A DNA stretch of 64,000 nt from Pseudofrankia saprophytica (lineage in GTDB: Bacteria; Actinomycetota; Actinomycetes; Frankiales; Frankiaceae): positions 2,981,671 to 3,045,670 of the forward strand of contig NZ_KI912266.1 in the NCBI RefSeq assembly GCF_000235425.2. Reading direction: 5' to 3'. Shown one piece after another: positions 8,801 through 17,648 of the stretch. The notes beneath the pieces were generated by a model. The model ran no database searches. It saw only the letters and a program-made list of their open reading frames with translations, and had not been told where the DNA came from. The stretch's first letter is position 1. Each line of letters starts with the position of its first letter. The position numbers and the translations under genes were made by a program.

Positions 8801-11800
8801 TTCCGCTACCAGCGGTTCGGTGATCCGGCTGACCTGGACGCCGCGGTCGCCTCCGGCCAGCAGGCTCTCGACAGCGTTCCGCCTGGACATCGCCACCATG
8901 CCGGGGTCGCGAACACGCTCGGCACCGCGCTGCGGCTCCGGGGCGAACACACCGGCCGGCGCGAGGACCTGGACGCCGCCGTCGAGCTCGGGCGCACCGC
9001 CGCCTCGGCGACGCCTCCGAACCACTCCGGCGACGCAGGGAACGGCGCCGTGCTGATCGGCCTCAGCGGTGCGTTGATCGCTCGGTACCAACAGTCCGGT
9101 GACCTGGCTGACATCGACGCGGCGATCGATGCCAGCCGGCGCGCGGCGGCCGCGACGAGCGACTCGCCCGCGCGGACCGTGACGCTGAGTAATCTAGCGA
9201 CGGCGCTGGCTGCGCGGTTCGAGCGGACGGGCGAGACGGACGACGCGGACGCGGCGGTCGACACGTTCCGCACCGCGCTGTCCGCGACCTCGAACGACCG
9301 CGCTACCCGCCTCGACCTGTTGACGAGCCTGGCGACGACGTTGACCGCCAGGTTCACCCGAACCGGTCATCTGGCCGACCTGGAGGCGGGGATCGAGTCC
9401 GCCCAGGAGGCGGTGGACAGGACGCCCGAAGACCATCCCGACCTGGGTAGGCGCCTCTCCGTGCTCAGCTCCGCGCTGACCACCCGGCTCAACCACACCG
9501 GCGACCTGGTCGACGCCGACGCGGCGGCCGAGGCGGGTCGGGCGGCGCTCGCCCGGATACCTCCTGACAGCCCCTTGCGCCCCAAACTGCTGTCCAATCT
9601 GGGCGCGGGCCTGATCGGCCAATACCAGCGATCCGGCGACCCGGTCGACCTGGACGCGGCGATCGAGATTGGACGAGAGGCGATCCAGGTCACCCCGTCT
9701 GATCACCCTGACCTGCCAGCAGGGCTCGCGAACGTGGCAGCCATGTTGGCCCTTCGCTTCGAACAGCTGGGCGACCTCGCCGACCTGAACGCCGCGATAG
9801 CGATGGCCAGGCGGGCTGTCGCGGTCGCTCCGCTGGAGCATCCTGGGCGCGTCAGCGCGTTGTCCAATCTGGGGAGCATGCTCGTCATACGGTTCGAGCG
9901 GCTCAACGACATGGCCGACCTCGACGAGGCTGTCGAAGCCCTTGAGGCTGTGCTGGTCGCCACCCCGGCCAGCAGCCCCAGCCGCGCTGGCGTTCTGGCA
10001 GCGTTGACCGCGGCCTTGCGGGCTCGGTTCGCGTGGACAGGCGAGCCGGCAGACCTGGATCGCTCGATCAAGGCGGCCGAGGCGGCACTGGACAGCCCGC
10101 TGAGCTATCGGTATCGCTTCGTGGCGCTGAGCGCGATGGCCGGCGCTCTGCTGGCCCGGGCTCACCACACTGGCGAGCCGGCAGACCTGGACGCGGCGAT
10201 CGAGGCGGGACGGCAGGCTGCCGCTGCCACACGACCAGACGACCCGGGCCGAGTCGTTTCCTTGATCTCCCTCGCTAATGCGCTGCATGTGCGGTCCATC
10301 CGGACGGGGCAGCTAGCAGACGTAGACGGCGCGATCGACGCGCTGCGCCAAGCCCAAACCGCCCTGCCCACCGATCATCCTGAACGCAGTCAACTTCTGC
10401 TCGTCCTCAGCGGGTCGCTGATGACGCGATTCGACCGCACCCAGCAGTCGGCCGACGCCGACGCCGCGGTCGAGGCCGGTCAACAGGCGGCCTCCGCGCT
10501 GCCTGCCGACCACCCCCTCCTGCCCATGGCGGAACTCCACCTGGCCAACCTCCTGATCACCGTTCTGGACAGAAGTCGAGAATCCGATACACCTCACCGC
10601 GCGGTCGAAATGTGCCGGAAAGCTGTCACAGCGCTACCAGCCGGACATGCGCATCGCGGTATGGCCGAGATCGTCCTCGCCCGGGCACTGGCTTTCCGTG
10701 CGCTTCGTACTGAACGGCTCGAGGACTACGACGAGGCGCTCGAGGCGCTACGCGCGATCACAGAGGCCGCAGCCGAACACGACGCCCAGACGGCGACCGC
10801 CCACCTCATCTTCGCCGCGACCCTGCAGTCCCGGTTCGACAAGTTCGGCGACACTGTCGACCTGATGGCCGCCGCCGAGGCATACCGCGAGACAGCGGCG
10901 GCCACGGCCGTATCACCGCGACTGCGTGCGCAAGCCGGGCGGCTCTGTGCCCGGTTGTACGCCGACGCCGCGCAGTGGTCGGACGCCGCTGACAGCTTCG
11001 ACAAGGCGGTCGAACTGGTCGGCCTCGCCACCGCACGCGGACTGAACAGACGCGACCAGGAACACCTGCTCGGACAACTCGCGGGCGGCCTCGGCAGCGC
11101 GGCGGCCGCCTGCCACGTGCGGGCGGGCCGGCCAACCCGTGCGCTCGAACTGCTCGACCAGGCTCGCGGCGTGCTGATTAGCCAGGCCCTGGACACCCGC
11201 ACTGACCTGGCCAACCTCACACACCGCCACCCACACCTGGCAAGCCGGTTCACTGAACTCGCCGACGCGCTCGACCATGACGTCGACGCCGCAGCGCTCC
11301 TGACGTTCGAAGTTCCGGAACCTGGCAGAGTCTCGGCGCTCGACCCCGTTGAGGCAGCCCGATGGGCCGCAGAACATCGACGGCGGACCGCCGCCGCCTT
11401 CGACGAATTGATCAGTCATGTTCGACGGTTGCCCGGCTTCGAGGACTTTCTGAGGCCGCCAGGCGTCGACTCACTCGCCGCGGCCGCCGCTGACGGCCCG
11501 GTCGTGTCCGTCGCCGTCTCCCAGTTCGGCTCGTACGCCTTGATCCTCACCGCGGACGGGTCGGTCAACGCCGTCGCACTGGACGGCCTGACCCCGGAGG
11601 CGATTCTTCATCGGGTGCCACCTGTACCCGATGGCGGGGCCAGGGCCCCGGAGGCCGAGAAACAGCTCGTTGACACCCTTGGCTGGCTGTGGGAGGTACT
11701 CGCCGCCCCCGTGCTGGAACAGCTTGGTATTTTGGGGTTGCCTCCGGCGGGTCAACCGTTGCCACGAATCCGGTGGTGTCTCTCGGGTCTGCTGTCATTC

Positions 11801-12547
11801 CTGCCAGTGCAAGCAGCTGGCCACCACCAGACCCGCAGCGATCCGGTCCCAAATACCCTGGTCGACAGAGCCATTTCGTCGTTCACGCCAACCGTTCGCG
11901 CGCTCGCGCATGCCCAATTAGCACTGTTCCGCCCTACTGTGGACGCGCCACCCACAGACTCCAGCGGCGGCGACATGCTGGTCATCGCGATGCCCCACAC
12001 CCCGGGCGTGTCCGATCTGCCTGGGGCGGGCATAGAGACCGATCTCATCAGTCGGCGGTTTCCCGGCCGGGTCAAAATTCTCGCCGCCGAACAAGCGACT
12101 CGCGACGCGGTGCTGACCGCGCTGCCGCGCGCGCGGTGGGCGCATTTCGCCTGCCACGGCCAGGCAGATCTGGACGACCCATCGGCGAGCCGGCTGCTGC
12201 TGGACGACCATCTAGACCAGCCGCTCACTGTCATGGATCTGGCGCGGTTGCGGCTCACAAATGCGGAGCTGGCCTTCCTGTCTGCCTGCTCCACGGCACG
12301 TCCCGGAGGCCGGCTGGCCGACGAGGTGATCCACCTGGCCTCGGCCTTTCAGCTCGCCGGCTACCAGCACGTCATCGGCACGCTCTGGCCCATTCCGGAT
12401 ACCCCATCCATGGCCAACGACATCTACGCGGCGATTGCCGCAGACGGCGACATGGCCGCCGCAGTGCACATCGCAATGCTCCGCGCCCGCGCCCGCGCCC
12501 CCCATCGGCCGTCCTGGTGGGCCGCGTACGTGCACAGCGGCGGCTGA
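5885..12547 (+). CDS. Giant CHAT-domain TPR protein
   Basis: 2220 residues from ATG 5885 (GTG 5888 also possible), overlapping the AAA+ stop by seven bases. An acidic, low-complexity N-terminus leads into a helical head domain (about 45-330). About 29 TPR-like units of roughly 45 residues follow, with consensus D-L-D-A-A-I-x-A-x-R-x-A and L-x-N-L-x-x-x-L-x-x-R-F-x-x-T-G. The C-terminus is a CHAT (caspase HetF-associated with TPRs) cysteine-protease domain with HFACHG (His2091) and FLSACST (Cys2135), and it ends in the family-typical Y-V-H-S-G-G. It is presumably a cytosolic caspase-like effector on a long TPR scaffold. Its array is by far the longest of the set. Its substrate and trigger are unknown. 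Coupling to the AAA+ gene argues for a joint complex. Confidence 0.92.
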   Translation: MVSDVPAQPNEDTTETRTQPTEDGNADSHLDAGAVADSDADQTARPSLVDALVAFVTSPSWRAAQELLDENPGLLSADAAALLTAQAALFRDDDPARATSLDEHRELLNRCTAVGVAAAFAEKHATAEGATMEPPSGAPAEIDVLDDVPLTPTVEDALALAAAERLSNQPIDTAMLLAALSRMDVVGEWDRLRLHTRAPVDLPGLGLSDQDADPGGRWKGVPLSGTLVAAIRTAERQAGEAGLLPVPVGLLAVGLVADDRSAAARGLLAEGDLDHPALIALLAETLRVPEDLAFPDPDPDAEVEAARVAVEMAPLGHPDRAAFLHEFSYALAVRFDRQGRADDMDSAVDAALAAVDAAAASDPDIGQYQRTLGHLLACRFDQRGRPADLDVALEAARAAVDAIDADDPDRAAVLSSLGTYLSVRYERVGDLEDLDLAIDATRSALDATSDDDPDRFLRLLNLGECLGYRLQRTGAPGDLAAFRVASAAVRSELGALPDGHPATDLLPAWDAAAAALQGLEADRLDMRDPEFEAVLHNAVTTVGAVAGDAAVVGLAGATRMVGFARTGDVDDLGTAIESVRGALAELSDDDPAENANRALMLANLAGMLQVRFAETGAMTDLEEAVDATRTVLASAWTTHGIRDLLEAGFAELLKVRFEHTGDQADLDAAIAAGLGSLRRVAARRSADDAFARAVVGEVDAIADAHEHAATGDPDALRSGIEALHRIAGLLPDFAERGALLTQWDGLVQDLDVVESDDEEAIRRVAQRLTEQLPAGSILQEQTSARLAAAEAFLRYEETEGPTDLEAAIDALRTALALGPAGHPTHCLLEGELGTALLARFERGGDRADLDQAVSAARRAVTLGRDEAVEHRLALLTLNRALTRRYETSGDMQDLEDAIVAGEAALAATPDGDPRRGIALNNLGTTLLARYQHTEDPDDMSRAFDICHAAVVAMPPDHPDRAIALTNKATALTFRYQRFGDPADLDAAVASGQQALDSVPPGHRHHAGVANTLGTALRLRGEHTGRREDLDAAVELGRTAASATPPNHSGDAGNGAVLIGLSGALIARYQQSGDLADIDAAIDASRRAAAATSDSPARTVTLSNLATALAARFERTGETDDADAAVDTFRTALSATSNDRATRLDLLTSLATTLTARFTRTGHLADLEAGIESAQEAVDRTPEDHPDLGRRLSVLSSALTTRLNHTGDLVDADAAAEAGRAALARIPPDSPLRPKLLSNLGAGLIGQYQRSGDPVDLDAAIEIGREAIQVTPSDHPDLPAGLANVAAMLALRFEQLGDLADLNAAIAMARRAVAVAPLEHPGRVSALSNLGSMLVIRFERLNDMADLDEAVEALEAVLVATPASSPSRAGVLAALTAALRARFAWTGEPADLDRSIKAAEAALDSPLSYRYRFVALSAMAGALLARAHHTGEPADLDAAIEAGRQAAAATRPDDPGRVVSLISLANALHVRSIRTGQLADVDGAIDALRQAQTALPTDHPERSQLLLVLSGSLMTRFDRTQQSADADAAVEAGQQAASALPADHPLLPMAELHLANLLITVLDRSRESDTPHRAVEMCRKAVTALPAGHAHRGMAEIVLARALAFRALRTERLEDYDEALEALRAITEAAAEHDAQTATAHLIFAATLQSRFDKFGDTVDLMAAAEAYRETAAATAVSPRLRAQAGRLCARLYADAAQWSDAADSFDKAVELVGLATARGLNRRDQEHLLGQLAGGLGSAAAACHVRAGRPTRALELLDQARGVLISQALDTRTDLANLTHRHPHLASRFTELADALDHDVDAAALLTFEVPEPGRVSALDPVEAARWAAEHRRRTAAAFDELISHVRRLPGFEDFLRPPGVDSLAAAAADGPVVSVAVSQFGSYALILTADGSVNAVALDGLTPEAILHRVPPVPDGGARAPEAEKQLVDTLGWLWEVLAAPVLEQLGILGLPPAGQPLPRIRWCLSGLLSFLPVQAAGHHQTRSDPVPNTLVDRAISSFTPTVRALAHAQLALFRPTVDAPPTDSSGGDMLVIAMPHTPGVSDLPGAGIETDLISRRFPGRVKILAAEQATRDAVLTALPRARWAHFACHGQADLDDPSASRLLLDDHLDQPLTVMDLARLRLTNAELAFLSACSTARPGGRLADEVIHLASAFQLAGYQHVIGTLWPIPDTPSMANDIYAAIAADGDMAAAVHIAMLRARARAPHRPSWWAAYVHSGG

Positions 12548-12756
12548 TTGCGGTCGCCAGGGTCCCTCCGTACTCGGCAGCGAGGAGCTTGACGCCGTGC
12601 GCGGCAGAGACCGAACCGAAGACCGGTGTCGCCGTCGCCGCGCCGACTCCCAGGTGATCGGAAAGGGGGGGCAGGCCCTGTACCGTGCCGGTACTTGAAT
12701 CGGGAAGACGACCTACGGTTTTGCTGCCCGGTCAGACAGCGCAAATGCGCCTATCT

Positions 12757-12776
12757 CGCCCGATGATTATCGGGCG
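12757..12776. terminator. Terminator-like hairpin
   Basis: CGCCCGAT and ATCGGGCG form a perfect 8-bp stem around a 4-base loop, 210 bases after the giant CHAT gene. No T tract follows. It could instead belong to the end of the adjoining transposase relic. Confidence 0.4.
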
Positions 12777-12795
12777 GGCCGAGGGGATCGCAAGA

Positions 12796-13230
12796 TCAGC
12801 GCCGGACCCTGGAGGCGCCGACGCGGTGACCGAGCTTGAGCAGCTCGCCCTGGATCCTCCTGTATCTCCAGGTCCTGTTTTCGGTCGCGAACCGCTCGAT
12901 GAGCGCGGGCACCTCTGGAGCGATCTGTGGTCGACCGGTCCGGTTCGGGTGGGTCCACTTCCTGGTGACCAGGCGGCGGTGCCAACGTAGAACGGTGCCA
13001 GGGGTGGTCAGCCGGTGCAGTCGTAGTCTTCGCGGCAGGAGTCGGATCAGCGCGGCGAGCACGGCCCGGTCCGCCCAGTCCCATCTCGGCCGTGGCTGGG
13101 TGCTGCGCAGTACCGCGATCTCGTGCCGAAGCACGAGCAGCTCGATGTTCTTCGACGCTGACGACCGGCAGAGCAGCACGAGCCAGCCACACAGCCGGAC
13201 GAAGATCAGATAGAGCAGGCGTACGGACAC
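12796..13230 (-). pseudogene. Integrase-core transposase, N-terminal fragment
   Basis: A 144-residue minus-strand frame. It has the hydrophobic N-terminus YLIFVRLCGWLVLLCRSS, then [34 protein letters not shown] and NRTWRYRRIQGELLKLGHRV. This is the N-terminal third of a single-ORF rve-type transposase. The frame stops just after RVGASRVRR, where the family normally runs on into the DDE core, so the catalytic part is lost. Confidence 0.75.
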
Positions 13231-13561
13231 AGGTGACCATCATGCCGACGGCCGGGCTGTCGCATCGGCCCAGCTCACGGGACCAGTCCGACTTGTGGCA
13301 CCCCACAGGCAGAACAACCGGACCGAGTCCGGTCACAGCAGGCTCAAGGCCAGGCTACGATCCATACGCGGCTGAAACGGCTGCGCTCCGCTCAGACGGT
13401 CAGCAGCGGACACGCCTTGTCCAAAACATTCGCCGCGGCCACTACGACCTCGCCATCGGCACCAATCCGCAGCTGCGGCTATCGGTCGCGTCCACCGAGC
13501 TTGCCGCGGCGGTCTGATCCTCGAGCTGGCCAGGACCTCCGCGGGCTCCAAGCTCTCCCAA
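13231..13561 (+). other. Leader region with possible out-of-frame upstream coding
   Basis: No independent gene is supported. One plus frame near 13400-13515 reads GHYDLAIGTNPQLRLSVAST and stops at TGA 13515. The frame of the next CHAT gene is open across the same point, and its own text, TYDIAIGAAV, echoes YDLAIG. A one- or two-base change near 13515 could have detached an older N-terminal segment. Confidence 0.3.
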
Positions 13562-16500
13562 ATGCAACAGACCGGCTCGGGCAATGTTCAACGGATCGGC
13601 CCGGACACATACGATATCGCGATCGGTGCGGCGGTAATTCGGTCGCGACGAAGCCTAGACAACGTGAGGACGGCCGTGGACTCGACATCACGTGCTGCGA
13701 GCGATACGCGGCGAACGGTAGACGAGCGGGAGTTGCTGTCGCGGGCCGGTCTCGCTCGGTTCGTTCTCGCGGCGGGGCTGGTGTCGTTCGCGTCGTGGCT
13801 GACGATCTGGTGTGCGGTCGGCACAGCGATCGCCACCGCGCTGATCCTGATTCTGATTTACTGTTGCTGGCGCACTGCGGCAACCGCTGTAACGCTCCCC
13901 GGGGTTTCGCAGGTTCCGCGGTCGTCGACGTGGCGCCTCCGGAACTACGCGCAGCCCGTGCGATTCTTGTGGGTTCTGCTTGCCGTCGCCGCGATGCTGG
14001 TAACCGCCCTCGTCTACCGCGAACTGCTCGGTGGAACGTTCATTCTGGTCGTGGCCGTTTGCGGAATCCTGCTCACGTCGCTCCTAATCGCCGGGGGCTT
14101 CGAGAGCCCGTTGCCCTCGGCCGTCTCCGAGGCCAGGCGCCGCGACTGGAGACGGCTACTCGAAAGTGGCACACGGCGCCGCGTCGTCCGCAGGTGCAGT
14201 GTCGTGGCGGCGGTAAGCGCGTTCGCGTTCGCCCTGATGGCCCGAGTGCTCGTGTTGACGGCACGCCAGCGATTGGAGCAGGGCGTCCGCCCCGGAGCCA
14301 GTCGAATCTACTACGACGCGGTGGCGATCACGCGGTGGCTCGACGACGCACTCACTGGCGCGCCGGCCGGCTCGGTCCTGCAACGTTGGGCCTGGCCGGC
14401 ACTGGTGAGCGGATTTGTCTTCGCCGGCAGTCTCCTGGCGTCGACGGCATTCCTACTCGCTGCCCGAGCGGTCCTGTCCCGTTCCGCTGGCCTCCATACC
14501 CGCACGCCGGAGAATCTGCGCTCAAGGCCTGAAAGTGCGGCCCCGAGCGTCAGCTCGGAGGCGCGTGGGAAAAACGAGGCGTACTTCGGACTCTGGCCGA
14601 TGGTCCGGGCTTGGAGAGGCACGGCTCTTTTCAACAGTTCGATAGCAACCGGAGACAGCGCCCACTTGGACAGGGCAATAGTCCTGCTACGACGGTCGTC
14701 CGGGGTGCCGCCTGCCGGCCATCCTGACAGGGCTATGTTCCAGTCCTACCTCGGCGCCGCCTTGCGCCTCCGGTTCGAGCGGACCGCCAGGCAGCCGGAC
14801 CTCGACGAAGCGATCAGCATCGGCCGAGAGGCGGTGGCAGCCGAGGTCGCCGACCTGAAAGCCCGAGCCAGGCACCTTTCGAACCTCGGCATTTCCCTCC
14901 AGACGCAGGCAGAGCAGACGGGAGTGCAAGCCGACCTCGACGAGGCGATCGCTGTCGGCCGGGAGGCCGTTGCAGCCGTATCCGCCGACCACCAGGAACA
15001 GGCCATGTACCAGTCGAACCTCGGCGGAGCGCTGCGTGTCCGGTTCGACTGGACCGGGCAGCTGGCCGACCTCAATGAGGCGATCAGCAACTGCCGCGCC
15101 GCGGCAGCGACGCCGACGGAACACACCTACGGGGCGATGTACAGGAGCAACCTCGGCCTCCTTCTTCGTATCCGGTTCGACCGGACCGGAGCGCAGGCAG
15201 ACCTCGACGACGCGATCGCCGCGGGCCGGGATGCTGTGGAGACCGCCGGGGTCGACCACCCGGACTGCCCGATGTACTTGTCGAACCTCGCTACGACCCT
15301 CCAGACGTGGTTCGAGACGACGGGCGACCTCAGCGCGATGGACGAGGCGGTCAACCTGGACCGCGCTGCGGTCGCCGCCACGTCCCGCGACCACACCAAC
15401 AGGGCGATGTACCTGGCGAGCCTCGGCCTCGGCCTGCGTGTCCGCTACGACCGGACCGGACTGCTGCAGGACCTCAACGAGGCGATCGTCGTCGGGCGGA
15501 GAGCAGCCGCGGCCACCCCTGCCGACCATCCGGACCGCGCCGGGCGGCTGACCTACCTCGGTGCCGCGCTGATCACGCGGCTTGAGGTATCCCGCCGGCA
15601 GCCCGACCTCGACGAAGCGATCGCCGTGTACAGGGACGCAGTTAAGGTAGCCACTGCCCCGCCGCGCACGCGCGCGGCGGCGGCACGGGCTTGGGGCCAC
15701 GTCGCCGCCAGCGAACAACGGTGGCAGTCGGCCGCCGCCGGTTTCGAAGCCGCGGTCGAGCTGCTCGACCGGCTCGCGCCGCGCAGTCTCGCCCGCGACG
15801 ATCAGGAACACATCCTCGACGAAGTGGAGGGCTTGGCAGCCGACGCGGCGGCCTGCTTCGTGCAAGCCGGACAGCCAGGGCGTGCGCTGGAGCTGTTCGA
15901 ACAAAGCCGGGGAGTGCTGTTGAGTCAGGCCCTGGACACACGGACCGACCTCACGGTCCTCACCGAGAAGCACCCGCAGCTGGCGGAGCGGTTCATCGCG
16001 CTACGCGACAAGGTGAACGAACCGGCCGACAGGTTCGCCTCCGTCGCGGCAGGAAACGGCGGGCAGTACTCGCCCAGTGCCGAGCGGCGTATGGCGACAG
16101 TCGCAGCATTCGACCGGCTGGTTGGCGAGATCCGTGAACTTCCGGAGTTCCGCTCGTTCCTCAAGCCAACGCCGATTCAGGATCTGCTTCCGCTGGCGTC
16201 CGCGGGGCCGGTCGTCGTCGTCGCCGTCTCCGAGTACGGTTCGTACGCGCTGGCCCTGACCCTCACCGGCGTCGATCCGCTGCCGCTGACGTCCTTGGCG
16301 CCGGAGGTGCTGGCCGACAGGGTGGCTGCCTTCCAGGCGGCGTTGAAGGACAGGGCTTCATCGGACAAACGTGTTCGGGAGGCCGCCGAAAGCCGGCTGA
16401 CGGACATTCTGGAATGGTTGTGGGATGCGGTTGCTGGACCCGTCCTGCGTCAGCTCGGTGTCTCCGGTTCGCCAGCGGACACCGAGAGATGGCCGCGGCT

Positions 16501-17278
16501 CTGGTGGTGCCTGTCAGGACTCCTGGCCTTCCTGCCGGTACACGCCGCCGGCTACCACGGACCTCGCGGCGACGCCGTGCCGAGGACCGTCCTAGACTGC
16601 GTGGTCTCTTCGTACACGCCAACGATTCGGGCGATCGCCTACGGGCGCCGTACCGTCGTCGCTGACGACGACGGCCGGGAAACGGCAGGAGCAGCCGGGC
16701 CGTCAATGGTGGCGGTGGCAATGAGCAGTACGCCAGGTGCGAGTGATCTTCCTGGCGTCGACGCGGAGGTCGCCGCGATTAGGGCGCGGTTCGGTGACCA
16801 GGTCCGCGTTCTGGCGGGCGTCGAGGCGACCCGGAAAGACGTGCTCGCGGCGCTGCCCGCAGCCCGGATGGCCCATTTCGCCTGCCATGGTTTCTCCGAC
16901 CCGATGAACCCGTCTGCTAGTCACCTGCTCCTGCAAGATCAAGCCCTGAGAGTCGTAGACGTGGCCGAGCTCAGGTTGGACGTCGCGGAATTGGCTTTCC
17001 TGTCCGCTTGCTCGACCGCCCGTCCCGGAGAACGACTGACCGACGAGGTCATTCATCTCACGTCCGCGTTCCAACTCGCCGGTTACCGGAACGTGATCGG
17101 CACGCTCTGGCCGATCGCCGACCGGCACGCCGTGGACCTCGCCGCCGAGATCTATACCAAACTCGTCTCGGATGGCGACGTAGCAGCGGCACTACATTCG
17201 GCGACTCGGTGGTCGCGTACGGCGCGGGGTTGGGACCGGCCGTCGACGTGGGCGTCGCACATTCACAGCGGGCCCTGA
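13562..17278 (+). CDS. Membrane-anchored CHAT-domain TPR protein
   Basis: 1238 residues from ATG 13562. No good ribosome site is seen, and GTG 13661 or 13673 is also possible. About six hydrophobic segments occupy the first 300 residues (about 64-82, 83-101, 134-152, 158-178, 212-234 and 277-302). Eight TPR-like units follow, carrying Q-x-D-L-D-E-A-I-x-x-G-R-x-A-V, then a longer helical region. The C-terminal CHAT domain has HFACHG (His1109) and FLSACST (Cys1150). The other complete CHAT proteins here have no TM segments, so this one alone seems built to act at the membrane, with the protease and repeats probably on the cytoplasmic side. The next recognised gene downstream encodes an EAD1-like membrane protein. 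The N-terminal frame may be truncated (see 13231-13561). Confidence 0.88.
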   Translation: MQQTGSGNVQRIGPDTYDIAIGAAVIRSRRSLDNVRTAVDSTSRAASDTRRTVDERELLSRAGLARFVLAAGLVSFASWLTIWCAVGTAIATALILILIYCCWRTAATAVTLPGVSQVPRSSTWRLRNYAQPVRFLWVLLAVAAMLVTALVYRELLGGTFILVVAVCGILLTSLLIAGGFESPLPSAVSEARRRDWRRLLESGTRRRVVRRCSVVAAVSAFAFALMARVLVLTARQRLEQGVRPGASRIYYDAVAITRWLDDALTGAPAGSVLQRWAWPALVSGFVFAGSLLASTAFLLAARAVLSRSAGLHTRTPENLRSRPESAAPSVSSEARGKNEAYFGLWPMVRAWRGTALFNSSIATGDSAHLDRAIVLLRRSSGVPPAGHPDRAMFQSYLGAALRLRFERTARQPDLDEAISIGREAVAAEVADLKARARHLSNLGISLQTQAEQTGVQADLDEAIAVGREAVAAVSADHQEQAMYQSNLGGALRVRFDWTGQLADLNEAISNCRAAAATPTEHTYGAMYRSNLGLLLRIRFDRTGAQADLDDAIAAGRDAVETAGVDHPDCPMYLSNLATTLQTWFETTGDLSAMDEAVNLDRAAVAATSRDHTNRAMYLASLGLGLRVRYDRTGLLQDLNEAIVVGRRAAAATPADHPDRAGRLTYLGAALITRLEVSRRQPDLDEAIAVYRDAVKVATAPPRTRAAAARAWGHVAASEQRWQSAAAGFEAAVELLDRLAPRSLARDDQEHILDEVEGLAADAAACFVQAGQPGRALELFEQSRGVLLSQALDTRTDLTVLTEKHPQLAERFIALRDKVNEPADRFASVAAGNGGQYSPSAERRMATVAAFDRLVGEIRELPEFRSFLKPTPIQDLLPLASAGPVVVVAVSEYGSYALALTLTGVDPLPLTSLAPEVLADRVAAFQAALKDRASSDKRVREAAESRLTDILEWLWDAVAGPVLRQLGVSGSPADTERWPRLWWCLSGLLAFLPVHAAGYHGPRGDAVPRTVLDCVVSSYTPTIRAIAYGRRTVVADDDGRETAGAAGPSMVAVAMSSTPGASDLPGVDAEVAAIRARFGDQVRVLAGVEATRKDVLAALPAARMAHFACHGFSDPMNPSASHLLLQDQALRVVDVAELRLDVAELAFLSACSTARPGERLTDEVIHLTSAFQLAGYRNVIGTLWPIADRHAVDLAAEIYTKLVSDGDVAAALHSATRWSRTARGWDRPSTWASHIHSGP

Positions 17279-17312
17279 CCTGGCGGCATGGCATTGCTCG
17301 GCGTAGCCGATT

Positions 17313-17480
17313 CAGGGCGACTCCTCCAGTCGGCGCCGCGTTCTGTTTCTCCGAATGCGCCGTCACCAGCGTCGCGTCGAGATCCACGACCAGGGAGTCG
17401 TCGCCAGAGGATTGGGAGTGGATGGCCTGGCCCGCCCGAGGGTCCGAGCAGGAGGGTCCAAATTTCTGCTTGCGGGCGCG
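17313..17480 (-). pseudogene. IS1380-family transposase fragment
   Basis: The minus-strand peptide has SLVVDLDATLVTAHSEKQNA then APT. This is the signature around the first catalytic Asp of IS1380 transposases. Nothing else of the element is recognisable. Confidence 0.65.
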
Positions 17481-17648
17481 AGATTTTACCCCGGGGCCAA
17501 TTAGGTTGCCAAGCAGCGCCATGTTGCAGGAGGTTGTCTAGCTTGAAGTCACCCGCGGTATCCTCGGCGGCAGTGATCGACTCGAGGGAGAGCGCGATGT
17601 GGTTGGGACCAATCCACCCCGGTATTGCGGCGTAAGGCTCGGACGATC

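Noticed and set aside
6611-11419. Long minus-strand frames opposite the giant CHAT gene
   Set aside because: They arise from repeated DNA in the TPR array and have arginine/serine-rich nonsense text. No separate genes are supported.
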